From: Alteromonas gracilis
GTDB lineage: Bacteria > Pseudomonadota > Gammaproteobacteria > Enterobacterales > Alteromonadaceae
Length of the DNA: 64,000 bases
Reading direction: 5' to 3'
NCBI RefSeq assembly: GCF_002993325.1
Contig: NZ_PVNO01000026.1
Coordinates: 248,001 to 312,000, forward strand
Shown piece after piece: positions 28,707 to 37,587 of the stretch (position 1 is the first letter of the stretch; each line of letters begins with the position of its first letter). Made by a program: the position numbers and the translations under genes. The notes beneath the pieces were generated by a model. The model saw only the letters and a list, made by a program, of their open reading frames with translations, was not told where the DNA came from and did no database searches.

Positions 28707-29192
28707 TTAGTGGTCGTGCCCGCAACCGCCTTCACCATGAACATGGCCATGTTCAAGTTCTTCTTGCGTTGCTTCACGAACATCAATAACCGATACATCA
28801 AACGTAAGTGGAATACCCGCTAGCGGGTGGTTTCCGTCTACAACGACTTCGTCATCAGTAGTTTCGATAATAATGACCGATTGCTCCCCCTGGGGGGTAG
28901 TAGCGCGGAAAGACATACCTACTTCAACATCCATCCCTTCAAACATTGAGCGAGGAACAGTTTGCACTAATTCATCAGCTCGCTCTCCATAGGCTTTCTC
29001 GGGCTCTACAGATACATTAAAGCTATCGTCTTTTGCTTTGCCAATAAGTGCATCTTCAAGACCTTCGATCAAAAAGCGGCGACCTAAAAGCACTACCAGT
29101 GGTGATTTCCCTTCTGAAGAGTCTAGCGTTGTGCCGTCTTCGGTTGATACGGTGTAGTGTAGCGTTACAACGCTGTCAGAAGTAATTGTCAT
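28707..29192 (-). CDS. slyD: FKBP-type prolyl isomerase SlyD
   Basis: A 161-residue FKBP with insert-in-flap domain (about 66-130) and a histidine-rich metal-binding tail (HGHVHGEGGCGHDH). The tail and the VVTLHYTVSTEDG start identify SlyD, a cytosolic chaperone/prolyl isomerase that also delivers nickel. The tail is shorter than in E. coli SlyD. Single gene, convergent with glnB. Confidence 0.92.
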   Translation of the reverse strand: MTITSDSVVTLHYTVSTEDGTTLDSSEGKSPLVVLLGRRFLIEGLEDALIGKAKDDSFNVSVEPEKAYGERADELVQTVPRSMFEGMDVEVGMSFRATTPQGEQSVIIIETTDDEVVVDGNHPLAGIPLTFDVSVIDVREATQEELEHGHVHGEGGCGHDH

Positions 29193-29270
29193 AACAAATC
29201 CTATCTTGGCCTTATTGTTAAACTTGTTTCAGGATATAAGGCAGTAAATAAAAAGCGGCAAAACTGCTGC

Positions 29271-30317
29271 TTAGCGACGTTTTTTCACAATATTGCTAGC
29301 TTGTTGCTCAATACTGTACGGCAAGCTATTAGGGTAACAGGTAATAGCGTTATTATCAGCCAGTCTGTGTAAATCTTTAGAAGTAGTGTCGTTATTAAGT
29401 ACGGCGATAAACCATATTTCGCTCTCTAATGCCGCCACTTTAATAACTTTACCGGCAACGCGCCAATTATCCCCCAGTTGCTTTTCTAGGCTGTCTCCGG
29501 GTTTCACAGAGACATGTCCTTCAAGCTTAAAACTGTACGCGGCTCGCTTGTTTTTGCCTAAAAAGCGGGTTCTAGCAACGACCTCTTGACCCATATAGCA
29601 GCCTTTATCAAAGTCGATACCGTTGAGAGCCTGTACGTTGATCATTTGCGGAACATATTCGCCTATTGCTTCACTATCGAGCATGGGATGCACGCTTTCA
29701 ATTTGAATTGCGTCGAATACAGTGTGCGAAAAACAAGGAAGTGAGTGGGCACTTATGTTTTCTTCAAACCGGTCACTCGCGTCTTTAGTTAGGAGCAGTA
29801 CAAAGCCCTCGCGGCTTGTATTTGCAGTGAATATCACGCCTTGTTCACTTTCTACTTTTTTGAGTGTACTTGCTTCGTTCTGACTTGAACCAAATAGTTT
29901 TTCTAGTTCATCAGTTCCAAAAAGCTCACGAAGCAATGTTTGCGTATTGTTGTTTTTAGCTGCGTCAGACGAAATAAAATAGCCGTTATAGCAAGGCGTG
30001 TCGTCTACTATATCTACTTTGGAAAAGACGCCATATTTATTAAGTTGCGCCAGAGATTGGTTACCCGCATCGGCATTGGTAAGTAATAACAGCTTGCTTG
30101 CATGTCGAGTCACATAGCCTGTCGCCCACGTTTTACCCTTGTTGTCACAATGGGCAAAATGCCTCGCTGTCACTTTGTCCAGCTTGTTAATATTCACGGT
30201 GATTTGACCGTGCAGGTAGCTGTCGGCTTGCTCACCTTCCAGAGAAATAATCATTGAGCCGGAAAGCTCAACTATAAATTCGTTAGGTAGGTCGTTTAAC
30301 GATGCGATAGAGGTCAT
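29271..30317 (-). CDS. ygfZ: tRNA-modifying/iron-sulphur maintenance protein YgfZ
   Basis: A 348-residue folate-binding protein of the GcvT-like fold. The signature KGCYMGQE (around residue 237), with the redox-active Cys, identifies YgfZ, which with tetrahydrofolate supports Fe-S enzymes such as the tRNA methylthiotransferase MiaB. The ATG at 30317 is preferred over GTGs at 30326 and 30323, because GGTG lies just upstream of it. It is divergent from sdhE, the same neighbourhood as in E. coli, where ygfZ is next to ygfY (sdhE) and ygfX. Confidence 0.92.
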   Translation of the reverse strand: MTSIASLNDLPNEFIVELSGSMIISLEGEQADSYLHGQITVNINKLDKVTARHFAHCDNKGKTWATGYVTRHASKLLLLTNADAGNQSLAQLNKYGVFSKVDIVDDTPCYNGYFISSDAAKNNNTQTLLRELFGTDELEKLFGSSQNEASTLKKVESEQGVIFTANTSREGFVLLLTKDASDRFEENISAHSLPCFSHTVFDAIQIESVHPMLDSEAIGEYVPQMINVQALNGIDFDKGCYMGQEVVARTRFLGKNKRAAYSFKLEGHVSVKPGDSLEKQLGDNWRVAGKVIKVAALESEIWFIAVLNNDTTSKDLHRLADNNAITCYPNSLPYSIEQQASNIVKKRR

Positions 30318-30505
30318 AGTCACCACTTATAAAATTTCGAGTATGTTTCCAAAGTATGGCATAACCACCATTATTCAAGGGCAAGGTAACCAATTCAGTA
30401 TAGATTAAGTTCTATTTAGTTTTCGCATCAGACCAAAAGAGCAGTGATCCCCACACTCGCGCCATGGTATTATTGTCAGTAAATAATAAGTGGTAAGGAT
30501 GACAA

Positions 30506-30757
30506 ATGTTTGAACCAAAAAGATTAGCGAGATTAAAATGGGCTTGCCGTCGGGGTATGCTGGAATTAGATGTGCTGCTACTACCTTTCGTTGAAGAGGC
30601 GTTTGAATCTCTTAGCTACGAAGAGCAAGAAACATTTGAGCGGCTACTTACAAGCGATGACCCAGACCTATTTGCATGGATAATGGGTCATCAAAAGTGT
30701 GAAGATCCCGAGTTAGCCGCTATGGTTGCGACCATCGTAAATCGTGTCAAAGTATAG
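30506..30757 (+). CDS. sdhE: Succinate dehydrogenase flavinylation factor SdhE
   Basis: An 83-residue, five-helix protein with the essential RGMLELD motif (16-22) that docks on SdhA/FrdA to promote covalent FAD attachment. Length and the divergent ygfZ neighbour match E. coli SdhE (YgfY/CptB). It overlaps the next gene, ygfX-like, by 14 bp, a coupling conserved in gammaproteobacteria. Confidence 0.93.
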   Translation: MFEPKRLARLKWACRRGMLELDVLLLPFVEEAFESLSYEEQETFERLLTSDDPDLFAWIMGHQKCEDPELAAMVATIVNRVKV

Positions 30758-31274
30758 AATAAACATAACCTCTAACAAATATAGACCTTTATTGGGGGAG
30801 GCATGTGTAGTGCTTATTTTTCACGCAGCGCTATTCAGTCTCCCTTATAATATTTCAACCTGGGTCAACCTTACTGCTACTTTTGCAGTTACCGCTGTAG
30901 CGACGCTTATTTGGTTGTCATGGCGTCTTTGGTATGCGCTTAGTAATAACAATAATCCTGTTCAATACGCTATCTCGCTCACGGACGAAGGCGTTATTCG
31001 GGTTATCGATGACGAGAGGACGACATTACCAGGTGCCGCCCACCAAGCCATCGATAATGCGAGGGCTGACGGTATTTCGATGAAAATTCATCATACTTCA
31101 CAGCTTTTTTCTTGGGGGCTCTGTATTATGGTACTTCGTCGTAAGCGTAAGTGGTTTGAAAAAGACTACAGTCACTTAGGTTGGATATTGAAAGGAGAAT
31201 GCTGCGAAGCAGATTACAGGCGCTTAGCAAGAGCTATTATTTTTGCTAGAAAAGCAACGAATTCAAGGAATTAA
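30744..31274 (+). CDS. YgfX/CptA-like membrane protein
   Basis: A 176-residue protein starting at GTG inside the end of sdhE. Two adjacent hydrophobic segments near the N-terminus (about 20-60, separated by LPYNISTW) are followed by a basic soluble domain; this is the YgfX layout. In E. coli YgfX (CptA) has been described both as a toxin affecting FtsZ/MreB and as a helper of SdhE. Sequence similarity is weak and the call leans on position and topology. The downstream MaoC-like gene begins 3 bp later. Confidence 0.7.
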   Translation: MSKYRINITSNKYRPLLGEACVVLIFHAALFSLPYNISTWVNLTATFAVTAVATLIWLSWRLWYALSNNNNPVQYAISLTDEGVIRVIDDERTTLPGAAHQAIDNARADGISMKIHHTSQLFSWGLCIMVLRRKRKWFEKDYSHLGWILKGECCEADYRRLARAIIFARKATNSRN

Positions 31275-31277
31275 TAG

Positions 31278-32153
31278 ATGTTTCGTGAGTATACAAAAGC
31301 GTTGTTTAAACGCGTGGATGCACGACAGTTAATGCAATTTAAGCCGCCAACGCTGCCACAGCGTATCTACACCAATACTCTTAAGATAGATAATGCGCAT
31401 TACTGTGCGTTTTGCCAAGAGGTAGACTGGCCGGCGAGCGAACATCCTCACCCCCTCTACTTGCAGATGTTGTCGCTGCCGTTGCAAATGCAGTGCTTAT
31501 TAGACAAAAAAAGTCCATTTCCTTTGCTAGGCCTTATTCATGCGGCCAATAAAGTGTCAATTCTCGAGCACGTCGATTTAAGCGAGCCTGTTGAATGTCG
31601 CGTACGCTTTCATGATGTAAGGCCGCATAATCGCGGATGGGAAGTCGACGTTATGCTTGAGGCGCTCCAATCTGGGCAACTTGTGTATAGGTCCGTAAGC
31701 AGTTATTTAGTCAAAATCAAAGCAGTCCATGTTGCGCCCTTTGTCGCTAGAAAAGAAGTACATGAAGACTGTGACATGCAAGATAGAGAGCTTATCGAAG
31801 CGCTTAGTGTAAATGCGAATACAGGCCGTCGGTACGCTAAATTATCAGGTGATTATAATCCCATTCATTTATCCCGTATTTCAGCAAAAGTGTTTGGGTT
31901 TAAACAGTCTATAGCACATGGTATGTGGACATTGTCTCGTGCAATATCGTCGTTCGTTAGTCATCAAGAAAACGCAGAATCTCTATACGTGGAAGAGGTG
32001 ACCTGCCGCTTTAAAAAACCTGTTTTCTTGCCAAACGAAATTCATATTCATCAGCATTGTAAAACCCAAACTCATGCGTTGCTTGATGTTACAGACCGCG
32101 ATGATAGCAACACACATTTATCGGCAAGTGTAAGTTTCTCTGCCAAGTCTTAG
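31278..32153 (+). CDS. MaoC-like (double hotdog) acyl dehydratase
   Basis: A 291-residue protein whose C-terminal half shows the MaoC/R-hydratase pattern: YAKLSGDYNPIHLS (catalytic Asp and His) then GFKQSIAHGMW. The N-terminal half looks like a degenerate hotdog fold without the motif. Members hydrate enoyl-CoA or enoyl-ACP to the R-3-hydroxyacyl product. It follows the ygfX-like gene by 3 bp, so it may be co-transcribed with sdhE. A terminator lies beyond. The exact substrate is unknown. Confidence 0.82.
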   Translation: MFREYTKALFKRVDARQLMQFKPPTLPQRIYTNTLKIDNAHYCAFCQEVDWPASEHPHPLYLQMLSLPLQMQCLLDKKSPFPLLGLIHAANKVSILEHVDLSEPVECRVRFHDVRPHNRGWEVDVMLEALQSGQLVYRSVSSYLVKIKAVHVAPFVARKEVHEDCDMQDRELIEALSVNANTGRRYAKLSGDYNPIHLSRISAKVFGFKQSIAHGMWTLSRAISSFVSHQENAESLYVEEVTCRFKKPVFLPNEIHIHQHCKTQTHALLDVTDRDDSNTHLSASVSFSAKS

Positions 32154-32277
32154 CTGTTCGTCGGGTAAAGTACTTGGTAAAGCGTGTTGAAGACGTGTGC
32201 GTCTCGTTCAGAGATACCGACGACCGCCTCTTACCATGAAAATAAACGATAAATGGGTTTATCGGGCGCAAATAAAA

Positions 32278-32301
32278 AGAGAGCACTATGTTGTGCTCTC
32301 T
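32278..32301. terminator. Terminator between the MaoC-like gene and nadB
   Basis: A 9-bp perfect stem AGAGAGCAC / GTGCTCTCT with a 6-nt loop. On the minus strand it is followed by TTTTTATTT, so it mainly serves nadB; its 3' end is near the convergent MaoC-like gene too. Confidence 0.75.
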
Positions 32302-32358
32302 AGGGTCTGAATACACTGGTGTATAGTCTAAGCACCACGTCTTAAACGTGTAGCTACT

Positions 32359-34044
32359 TTAGTCAGCGTCATTAAAGCTGTCTTGGGTAATTAACGAACC
32401 TACATCACTGCCTGAAAGCTGCTTTCTTGGGATCAGAACAGTAGGCTTGGGATTATCCAGTTGTTCAGGATGGTCTAGATTGAAGTGTAGTCCACGACTT
32501 TCTTTTCTCTCCATAGCGCATCGCACAATGAGCTCTGCGACAGTAACAAGGTTGCGCAGCTCTAGTAGGTTATTGCTTACTCTAAAGTGAGAGTAGTATT
32601 CGGTAATTTCTTGCTCTAACAGTTTAATCCGTCGCATAGCGCGTTCTAGGCGCTTGTCTGTGCGCACAATGCCAACGTAATCCCACATAAATAGCCTTAG
32701 TTCGTGCCAATTATGTTGAATAATGACTTCTTCGTCAGAGTTAGATACCTGACTTTCGTCCCAAGGCGCGATAGATTCTTCGCAGTCAGCGCTAGGCAAC
32801 TTCTTTAAAATGTCTTCAGCAGCAGCGCTTGCAAACACCACGCACTCTAACAGAGAGTTAGATGCCATGCGGTTTGCTCCGTGAAGCCCAGTGTAGGCTA
32901 CTTCACCAATTGCATAAACATTGTTTAAGTCTGTTTTAGCGTTAAAATCTGTCATAACGCCCCCGCAACTATAGTGTGCTGCTGGAACAACGGGGATGGG
33001 TTCGCGGGTAATATCTATGCCAAGTGAACGGCACTTCCGATAGATATTAGGGAAATGTTTAACGATAAAGTCAGCGGGCTTATGACTGATATCTAAATAC
33101 ATGCAGTCAGCGCCCAATCGCTTCATTTCATAATCTATGGCCCGGGCTACTACATCACGAGGGGCAAGGTCGCCGCGCTCATCAAATTTGTGCATAAAGC
33201 GCGTGCCATCGGCGTGACAAAGGTTAGCACCTTCGCCCCGTAAGGCCTCTGTAATCAAGAAGTTGCGTGCTTGAGGATGATATAAACATGTAGGATGGAA
33301 CTGATTGAACTCCATATTAGCAACGCGACAACCCGCGCGCCACGCCATTGCGATGCCATCGCCACTAGAAACATCTGGATTAGACGTATATTGGTAAACC
33401 TTACTGCCACCGCCCGTTGCTAAAGCGACAAATGGCGCGCGGATAACCTCTACATGCTCTTGTTGCCTGTTCCAAACATAGGCGCCCACAACACTATTTT
33501 TCTCTTCTCTGGAAGGGATGAGGTCAATTGCATTATAGCGTTCGAATACATGAATATTTGGATGCGTGGATACCGCATCATTCAAGGTGATTTGAAGTGC
33601 TTCGCCGGTTGCATCTGCGGCGTGAAGAATTCGTCTGTGGCTATGACCTCCTTCACGGGTTAAGTGAAAGCGCTCTTCACCCGACTCGTTTTTCTCTGTG
33701 TCAAACGGTACGCCATAACCAATCAGCCATTCAAGAGAAGACTTGGCTCGCTCTGCGGTAAATCGCACTGCCGGCTCCTCGCAAAGGCCTGCACCGGCTG
33801 CTAGGGTATCAGTAACATGAGCATCAATGGAATCTTGCTCATCAAATACTGCCGCAATGCCACCTTGGGCATAACGTGTAGAGCCTTCGTTTCTGTCACT
33901 CTTACTCAGCACGATAACCTGACAATGGTCAGCAAGCTTGAGTGCAAGGCTTAATCCTGCCGCGCCGCTCCCAATAATCAATACGTCACAACGGTGTTCT
34001 ATTGCATTTGATGTGGAAGTTAGTGAAGACGATACAGATTTCAT
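32359..34044 (-). CDS. nadB: L-aspartate oxidase
   Basis: A 561-residue FAD enzyme of the succinate dehydrogenase flavoprotein family that oxidises L-aspartate to iminoaspartate, the first step of de novo NAD synthesis. FAD-binding GSGAAG is at 25-30; [11 protein letters not shown], the catalytic HYSCGG region and [15 protein letters not shown] are all present. About 20 extra residues precede the core. Divergent from rpoE, as in E. coli. The start region is 187 bp from rpoE and the sigma-E promoter lies in that gap. Confidence 0.96.
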   Translation of the reverse strand: MKSVSSSLTSTSNAIEHRCDVLIIGSGAAGLSLALKLADHCQVIVLSKSDRNEGSTRYAQGGIAAVFDEQDSIDAHVTDTLAAGAGLCEEPAVRFTAERAKSSLEWLIGYGVPFDTEKNESGEERFHLTREGGHSHRRILHAADATGEALQITLNDAVSTHPNIHVFERYNAIDLIPSREEKNSVVGAYVWNRQQEHVEVIRAPFVALATGGGSKVYQYTSNPDVSSGDGIAMAWRAGCRVANMEFNQFHPTCLYHPQARNFLITEALRGEGANLCHADGTRFMHKFDERGDLAPRDVVARAIDYEMKRLGADCMYLDISHKPADFIVKHFPNIYRKCRSLGIDITREPIPVVPAAHYSCGGVMTDFNAKTDLNNVYAIGEVAYTGLHGANRMASNSLLECVVFASAAAEDILKKLPSADCEESIAPWDESQVSNSDEEVIIQHNWHELRLFMWDYVGIVRTDKRLERAMRRIKLLEQEITEYYSHFRVSNNLLELRNLVTVAELIVRCAMERKESRGLHFNLDHPEQLDNPKPTVLIPRKQLSGSDVGSLITQDSFNDAD

Positions 34045-34162
34045 GTATTTTTATATCAATCCAAACGAGCAAAGGTTCGGCAAGTCTAAAGGATGAAAAG
34101 CAAAACACAATCATTCTTGGCCTCTGTCTTAAGCATTTTTTCAAATATTTAATACTTTTACC

Positions 34163-34188
34163 GAACTTTTAAGAAAAGAACGCGTCTA
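34163..34188 (+). promoter_or_regulatory. Sigma-E-type promoter for rpoE
   Basis: GAACTT (34163-34168), 16 bp, then TCTA (34185-34188), the arrangement of RpoE-dependent promoters (GAACTT-N16-TCTGA/TCTAA). It is about 50 bp upstream of the rpoE start. Autoregulation of rpoE from such a promoter is well established in enteric bacteria. Confidence 0.75.
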
Positions 34189-34240
34189 CACCCATGCTTG
34201 TTAGAGCTATGTGTAGTTGAAGTAGGGAGTAATGGCTCGA

Positions 34241-34819
34241 ATGAGCGAGCAGATAACCGACCAGCAACTGGTTGAAAAAGTACAGCGTGGCGATAAAAAT
34301 GCGTTTAATTTGTTGGTAACTCGTTACCAGCACAAAGTGATGCATCTCGTCTCTCGCTATGTGAAAAATACCGGTGACGTGGCAGATGTAACGCAAGAAG
34401 CGTTTATCAAAGCCTATCGTGCCTTACCTAACTTTCGTGGCGACAGTGCATTTTACACTTGGCTCTATCGCATCGCGGTAAATAGCGCCAAGAACTATCT
34501 TGTATCTCAAGGTCGTAAGCCACCGGCCAGTGATGTTGATGCTGATGAGGCTGACTTCTATGAAGGCAGTGACGCACTTAAAGAGCAGTCAACACCGGAG
34601 AGAAGTTTACTCTCTGAAGAATTAGAGGAAACGCTCTTTAAAGTCGTGGAGAAGCTGCCTGACGATTTACGTATGGCAATTACACTTCGCGAAATTGAAG
34701 GGCTGAGTTACGAAGAAATTGCAAATGTAATGTCGTGCCCGGTTGGAACCGTGAGATCGCGTATTTTTAGGGCTCGTGAAGCGATAGATAAAGTTATTCA
34801 GCCGTTGTTAGAGAATTAA
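34241..34819 (+). CDS. rpoE: RNA polymerase sigma-E factor
   Basis: A 192-residue ECF sigma factor very close to E. coli RpoE. Region 2 includes RYQHKVMHLVSRYV and FRGDSAFYTWLYRIAVN; region 4 has ITLREIEGLSYEEIA and PVGTVRSRIFRAREAI. The start MSEQITDQ at 34241 aligns with E. coli MSEQLTDQ; the ATG at 34232 is only 2 nt from the AGGGAG box and is less likely. It directs envelope-stress transcription when freed from RseA. The rseA, rseB and rseC genes follow. Confidence 0.97.
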   Translation: MSEQITDQQLVEKVQRGDKNAFNLLVTRYQHKVMHLVSRYVKNTGDVADVTQEAFIKAYRALPNFRGDSAFYTWLYRIAVNSAKNYLVSQGRKPPASDVDADEADFYEGSDALKEQSTPERSLLSEELEETLFKVVEKLPDDLRMAITLREIEGLSYEEIANVMSCPVGTVRSRIFRAREAIDKVIQPLLEN

Positions 34820-34918
34820 AGAAAAAGAAAATCAAAAAAAGATGAACTTTCTTTTTTACAAGATGACTAACAGCTGTGTTAGGGTAGTTAATGATCAAAT
34901 TGATCTGGAAATGAATAT

Positions 34919-35500
34919 ATGACGCAACAGCAAGAAAAATTGTCCGCATTCATGGATGGTGAGATAGAAGGCAATGAAATCATCGATGCAATAAAGCATG
35001 ATGAGGCGCTTCAAGCCAAATGGAAACGTTACCATGTATATCGCGGTGCAATGCGCAAAGAGGCAAGCGTTGCTCCACAACTTGATATTACAGCAAGCGT
35101 AGCCGCGGCACTTGAAAATGAGCCAGCTATATTGGCACCAAAACGCTCCCGTTGGGCATCAATACCTTTGATTGGAAATGTTGTTCCATTTGCAAAGCAG
35201 TCTGGCCAATTTGCGGTAGCGGCTTCGGTAGCCGTGGCAGTTATCTTTGGTGTTCAATACTCCAATCAGGATGCACCAACAGAGCCGTTCATGACGGCGC
35301 CGACAATCGCCCCTCAAGGCGGTTTGGCACCAGTCAGCCTGGAGCAAACTCGTGCATTGCCGCGCAACGACATGAATGAAGTTCTTGAGAAAAAGCGTAA
35401 GATAAATGCGCTAATTGCTGACCATGAACAGCAAATAAAACTCAAGCAAGCGCAAGAAGGCGAGAACGAAAGTAACGCAAGCGGCCCACAGCGACCTTAA
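34919..35500 (+). CDS. rseA: Anti-sigma-E factor RseA
   Basis: A 193-residue single-pass inner-membrane protein. The N-terminal cytoplasmic domain (KLSAFMDGEIEGNEI...WKRYHVYRGAMR) binds sigma-E; one hydrophobic segment (FAVAASVAVAVIFGVQY, about 99-115) spans the membrane; the periplasmic tail is the target of DegS and RseP cleavage and the binding site of RseB. It is 99 bp after rpoE; that gap contains GAACTT at 34844, a possible second sigma-E -35 box with a poor -10 match. Confidence 0.94.
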   Translation: MTQQQEKLSAFMDGEIEGNEIIDAIKHDEALQAKWKRYHVYRGAMRKEASVAPQLDITASVAAALENEPAILAPKRSRWASIPLIGNVVPFAKQSGQFAVAASVAVAVIFGVQYSNQDAPTEPFMTAPTIAPQGGLAPVSLEQTRALPRNDMNEVLEKKRKINALIADHEQQIKLKQAQEGENESNASGPQRP

Positions 35501-35637
35501 TAAGTTAATTTGGTAAGCTAAATTGGGCATCATGTTTTTGATGCCGTTGCTTCTCGACTAGCGAGTCAGTCAGAGTATTTAGAAAAACGCGCTGTTGCGA
35601 GAGCTTGACTGACCGCAATACGGTTTTATATTTTAAT

Positions 35638-35662
35638 CATACCAGCATATACTGCTGGTATG
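35638..35662. promoter_or_regulatory. Perfect 10-bp inverted repeat before rseB
   Basis: CATACCAGCA and TGCTGGTATG flank TATAC. The repeat ends 21 bp before the preferred rseB start and includes the alternative upstream ATG (35660). In mRNA it would form a hairpin in the rseB leader; as DNA it could be an operator. No regulator is recognised. Confidence 0.55.
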
Positions 35663-35683
35663 TTTGTTTTAAGGCGGGAAAAA

Positions 35684-36817
35684 ATGCGCTTTAGTTCCAT
35701 CCTTGCACTTTTTTTCATTTCGGGCGTTGTTATTCAACCAGCATTTGCCCAATCAGTTTCTTCCACCGAAGAAACTCAGTCATCTGATACAGTTACTCAA
35801 CCTTCTCCATCGGAAATACTTGGTGAAGAGCCTAATAAGCAAAGCCTTCAAAACAATGAAGCGGATAACGGACGCGAAGAACGCCAAGCTGATGAGCAAA
35901 GTGAGGCAGTGAGGCGAACAGACGTGTCACAATCGGCAAGCCAATGGCTCGCTGAGTTGCAGAACATCATCACTAATGCCAATTTTCAGGTGTCGTTTGT
36001 TCAAACAGTTGCGGGTAAGGAAACCATTCCTTATCTGTGGCGCCATGGAATTATGGAAGATGGTTCAGAACTAGAACAGTTAAATCTTCAAAATGGTCCG
36101 GGTAGAGAGTTAATTCGCGTTAATGACGTGGTAAGCGTGTTTGAACCTGATGTGCAACCATACAGTTTGCGGTCTAAACATATTAACGGTCCCATACCTA
36201 GTGCGCTTCTTTATCACCCAGAACAGCTATCAGACGCTTATGAATTTGTGGCGGTGGGAAGAGCAAGGGTCGCAGGTCGTTCGGCTCAGCAAATTCGTAT
36301 AGTGAGTCGAGACAACACTCGCTTTGGCTATCAACTATGGCTAGACGAATCGTCAGGTATGTTGTTGAAGCTAAATATGCTCGATTTACAGGGTGGGCTT
36401 TTGGAGCAAATTCAAGTTACTGCATTTGCTATATCACCGTCGCCCGCAGAGTATTTTTCACGAATTAACTCTGCGTCTTTACCCCCACCGATGGCCCTAA
36501 GCAACACGCCCATGCGCCCGCACAGTTGGGATGTGACTTACTTGCCAGCGGGAATGAGAGAGATTAAGCAAGATACAAGACGACTGGCATTAACGGGGCA
36601 GGTGGTAGAGTATAAACTTTTCTCAGATGGTCTGGTTGATGTGTCTGTCTATGTTCAACCGGCCGATGACGCATTAGGTGAAACGTTGGCATTACGTAAT
36701 GAAGTGAGTACGTTTCTAACGCTTACAGATGGCAAGGCGCAAGTGACTGTAGTGGGTGAGATACCACTACAAACAGCTAACGCTATTGCAAATTCTTTAA
36801 GACCAGTCACAAATTAG
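35684..36817 (+). CDS. rseB: Sigma-E regulatory protein RseB (MucB)
   Basis: A 377-residue periplasmic protein. A Sec signal peptide ends after Ala22 (QPAFA|QS). A polar, acidic, Ser/Gln/Glu-rich linker (about 23-85) absent from E. coli RseB precedes the MucB/RseB fold: a large LolA-like domain (WLAELQNIITNANFQ to about residue 265) and a small C-terminal domain (WDVTYLPAGMREI...). RseB protects RseA from DegS and senses LPS and mislocalised lipoproteins. The start at 35684 gives the cleaner signal peptide; ATG 35660 would add eight residues and lies inside the palindrome. Confidence 0.9.
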   Translation: MRFSSILALFFISGVVIQPAFAQSVSSTEETQSSDTVTQPSPSEILGEEPNKQSLQNNEADNGREERQADEQSEAVRRTDVSQSASQWLAELQNIITNANFQVSFVQTVAGKETIPYLWRHGIMEDGSELEQLNLQNGPGRELIRVNDVVSVFEPDVQPYSLRSKHINGPIPSALLYHPEQLSDAYEFVAVGRARVAGRSAQQIRIVSRDNTRFGYQLWLDESSGMLLKLNMLDLQGGLLEQIQVTAFAISPSPAEYFSRINSASLPPPMALSNTPMRPHSWDVTYLPAGMREIKQDTRRLALTGQVVEYKLFSDGLVDVSVYVQPADDALGETLALRNEVSTFLTLTDGKAQVTVVGEIPLQTANAIANSLRPVTN

Positions 36818-36828
36818 TACCAGTATTA

Positions 36829-37275
36829 ATGATTAAAGAAACAGCTATGGTAATTGCGGTCGATGGAGATAGTGTTACCGTTGAAGCAGCAATAAAATCT
36901 ACTTGCAACGCTTGCCAAGCGCAAAGTGACTGTGGCACGGGAGTTATCTCTCGCGCCATTGCGCCGAAAACTGAACAGTTGACATTACGAACCCCGATGA
37001 CGGTACATGTGGGACAAAAAGTTATTGTCGGTATACCTGAAGCCGGTATCTTAAGTGCGTCGGCGTGGTTATATTTATTACCATTGATAACTTTTATGGG
37101 CGCATATTCAGCCTTTATGTCGGTGCTTAGCGGTACAGCTATCGCTCATGAATTGTGGGCGACTATTCCTAGTGCCTTCACCACCTTCGTAGTTTATAAG
37201 CTTATCGCATACAAGCTAAAACGGGTTGAAAGCACCAAGTATCAACCCGTATTGCTTGGAACATCAGACGTTTAA
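36829..37275 (+). CDS. rseC: Sigma-E/redox regulator RseC
   Basis: A 148-residue inner-membrane protein of the RseC/MucC family. The N-terminal domain has the conserved Cys pattern C26-x2-C29-x5-C35 (CNACQAQSDCGTG), followed by two transmembrane segments (about 75-97 and 103-123) and a short basic tail. It is last in the rpoE-rseABC group, 11 bp after rseB. In E. coli RseC acts as a mild positive factor for sigma-E and is linked to the SoxR-reducing Rsx system. Confidence 0.9.
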   Translation: MIKETAMVIAVDGDSVTVEAAIKSTCNACQAQSDCGTGVISRAIAPKTEQLTLRTPMTVHVGQKVIVGIPEAGILSASAWLYLLPLITFMGAYSAFMSVLSGTAIAHELWATIPSAFTTFVVYKLIAYKLKRVESTKYQPVLLGTSDV

Positions 37276-37587
37276 TCGTTTATATGCTTTTTTGTATCAG
37301 GGTACATCGGTCTGGAATCTGTGCATTTAGCAAGATGCTTGTTACTAAGAAAATGAGTGTTGTGTAGCGCAGTGTCATGCCTTTTGGGGTAAGTAACGCA
37401 GGCAGTTGCTATCTTTGGTGTTTGTTAATTTACGCATTCTTTAACTGTAGCCTACTAATTTTCTACATGGTGATTCGCTTTTCGCTTGAGAAATGGGTAA
37501 AATCCGCACGCGCTGCGTATAACCCTTGAAGCAAGGCAAGCAGCATTTTTTGTTTAATGAATTTTTCTGCAGGTAATTTCCAGCATT
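37276..37587. other. Non-coding stretch between rseC and lepA
   Basis: A 312-bp region without a credible gene or clear terminator. It should carry the lepA promoter; TAAAAT near 37498 is a possible -10 box but no good -35 is at the right distance. Confidence 0.5.
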
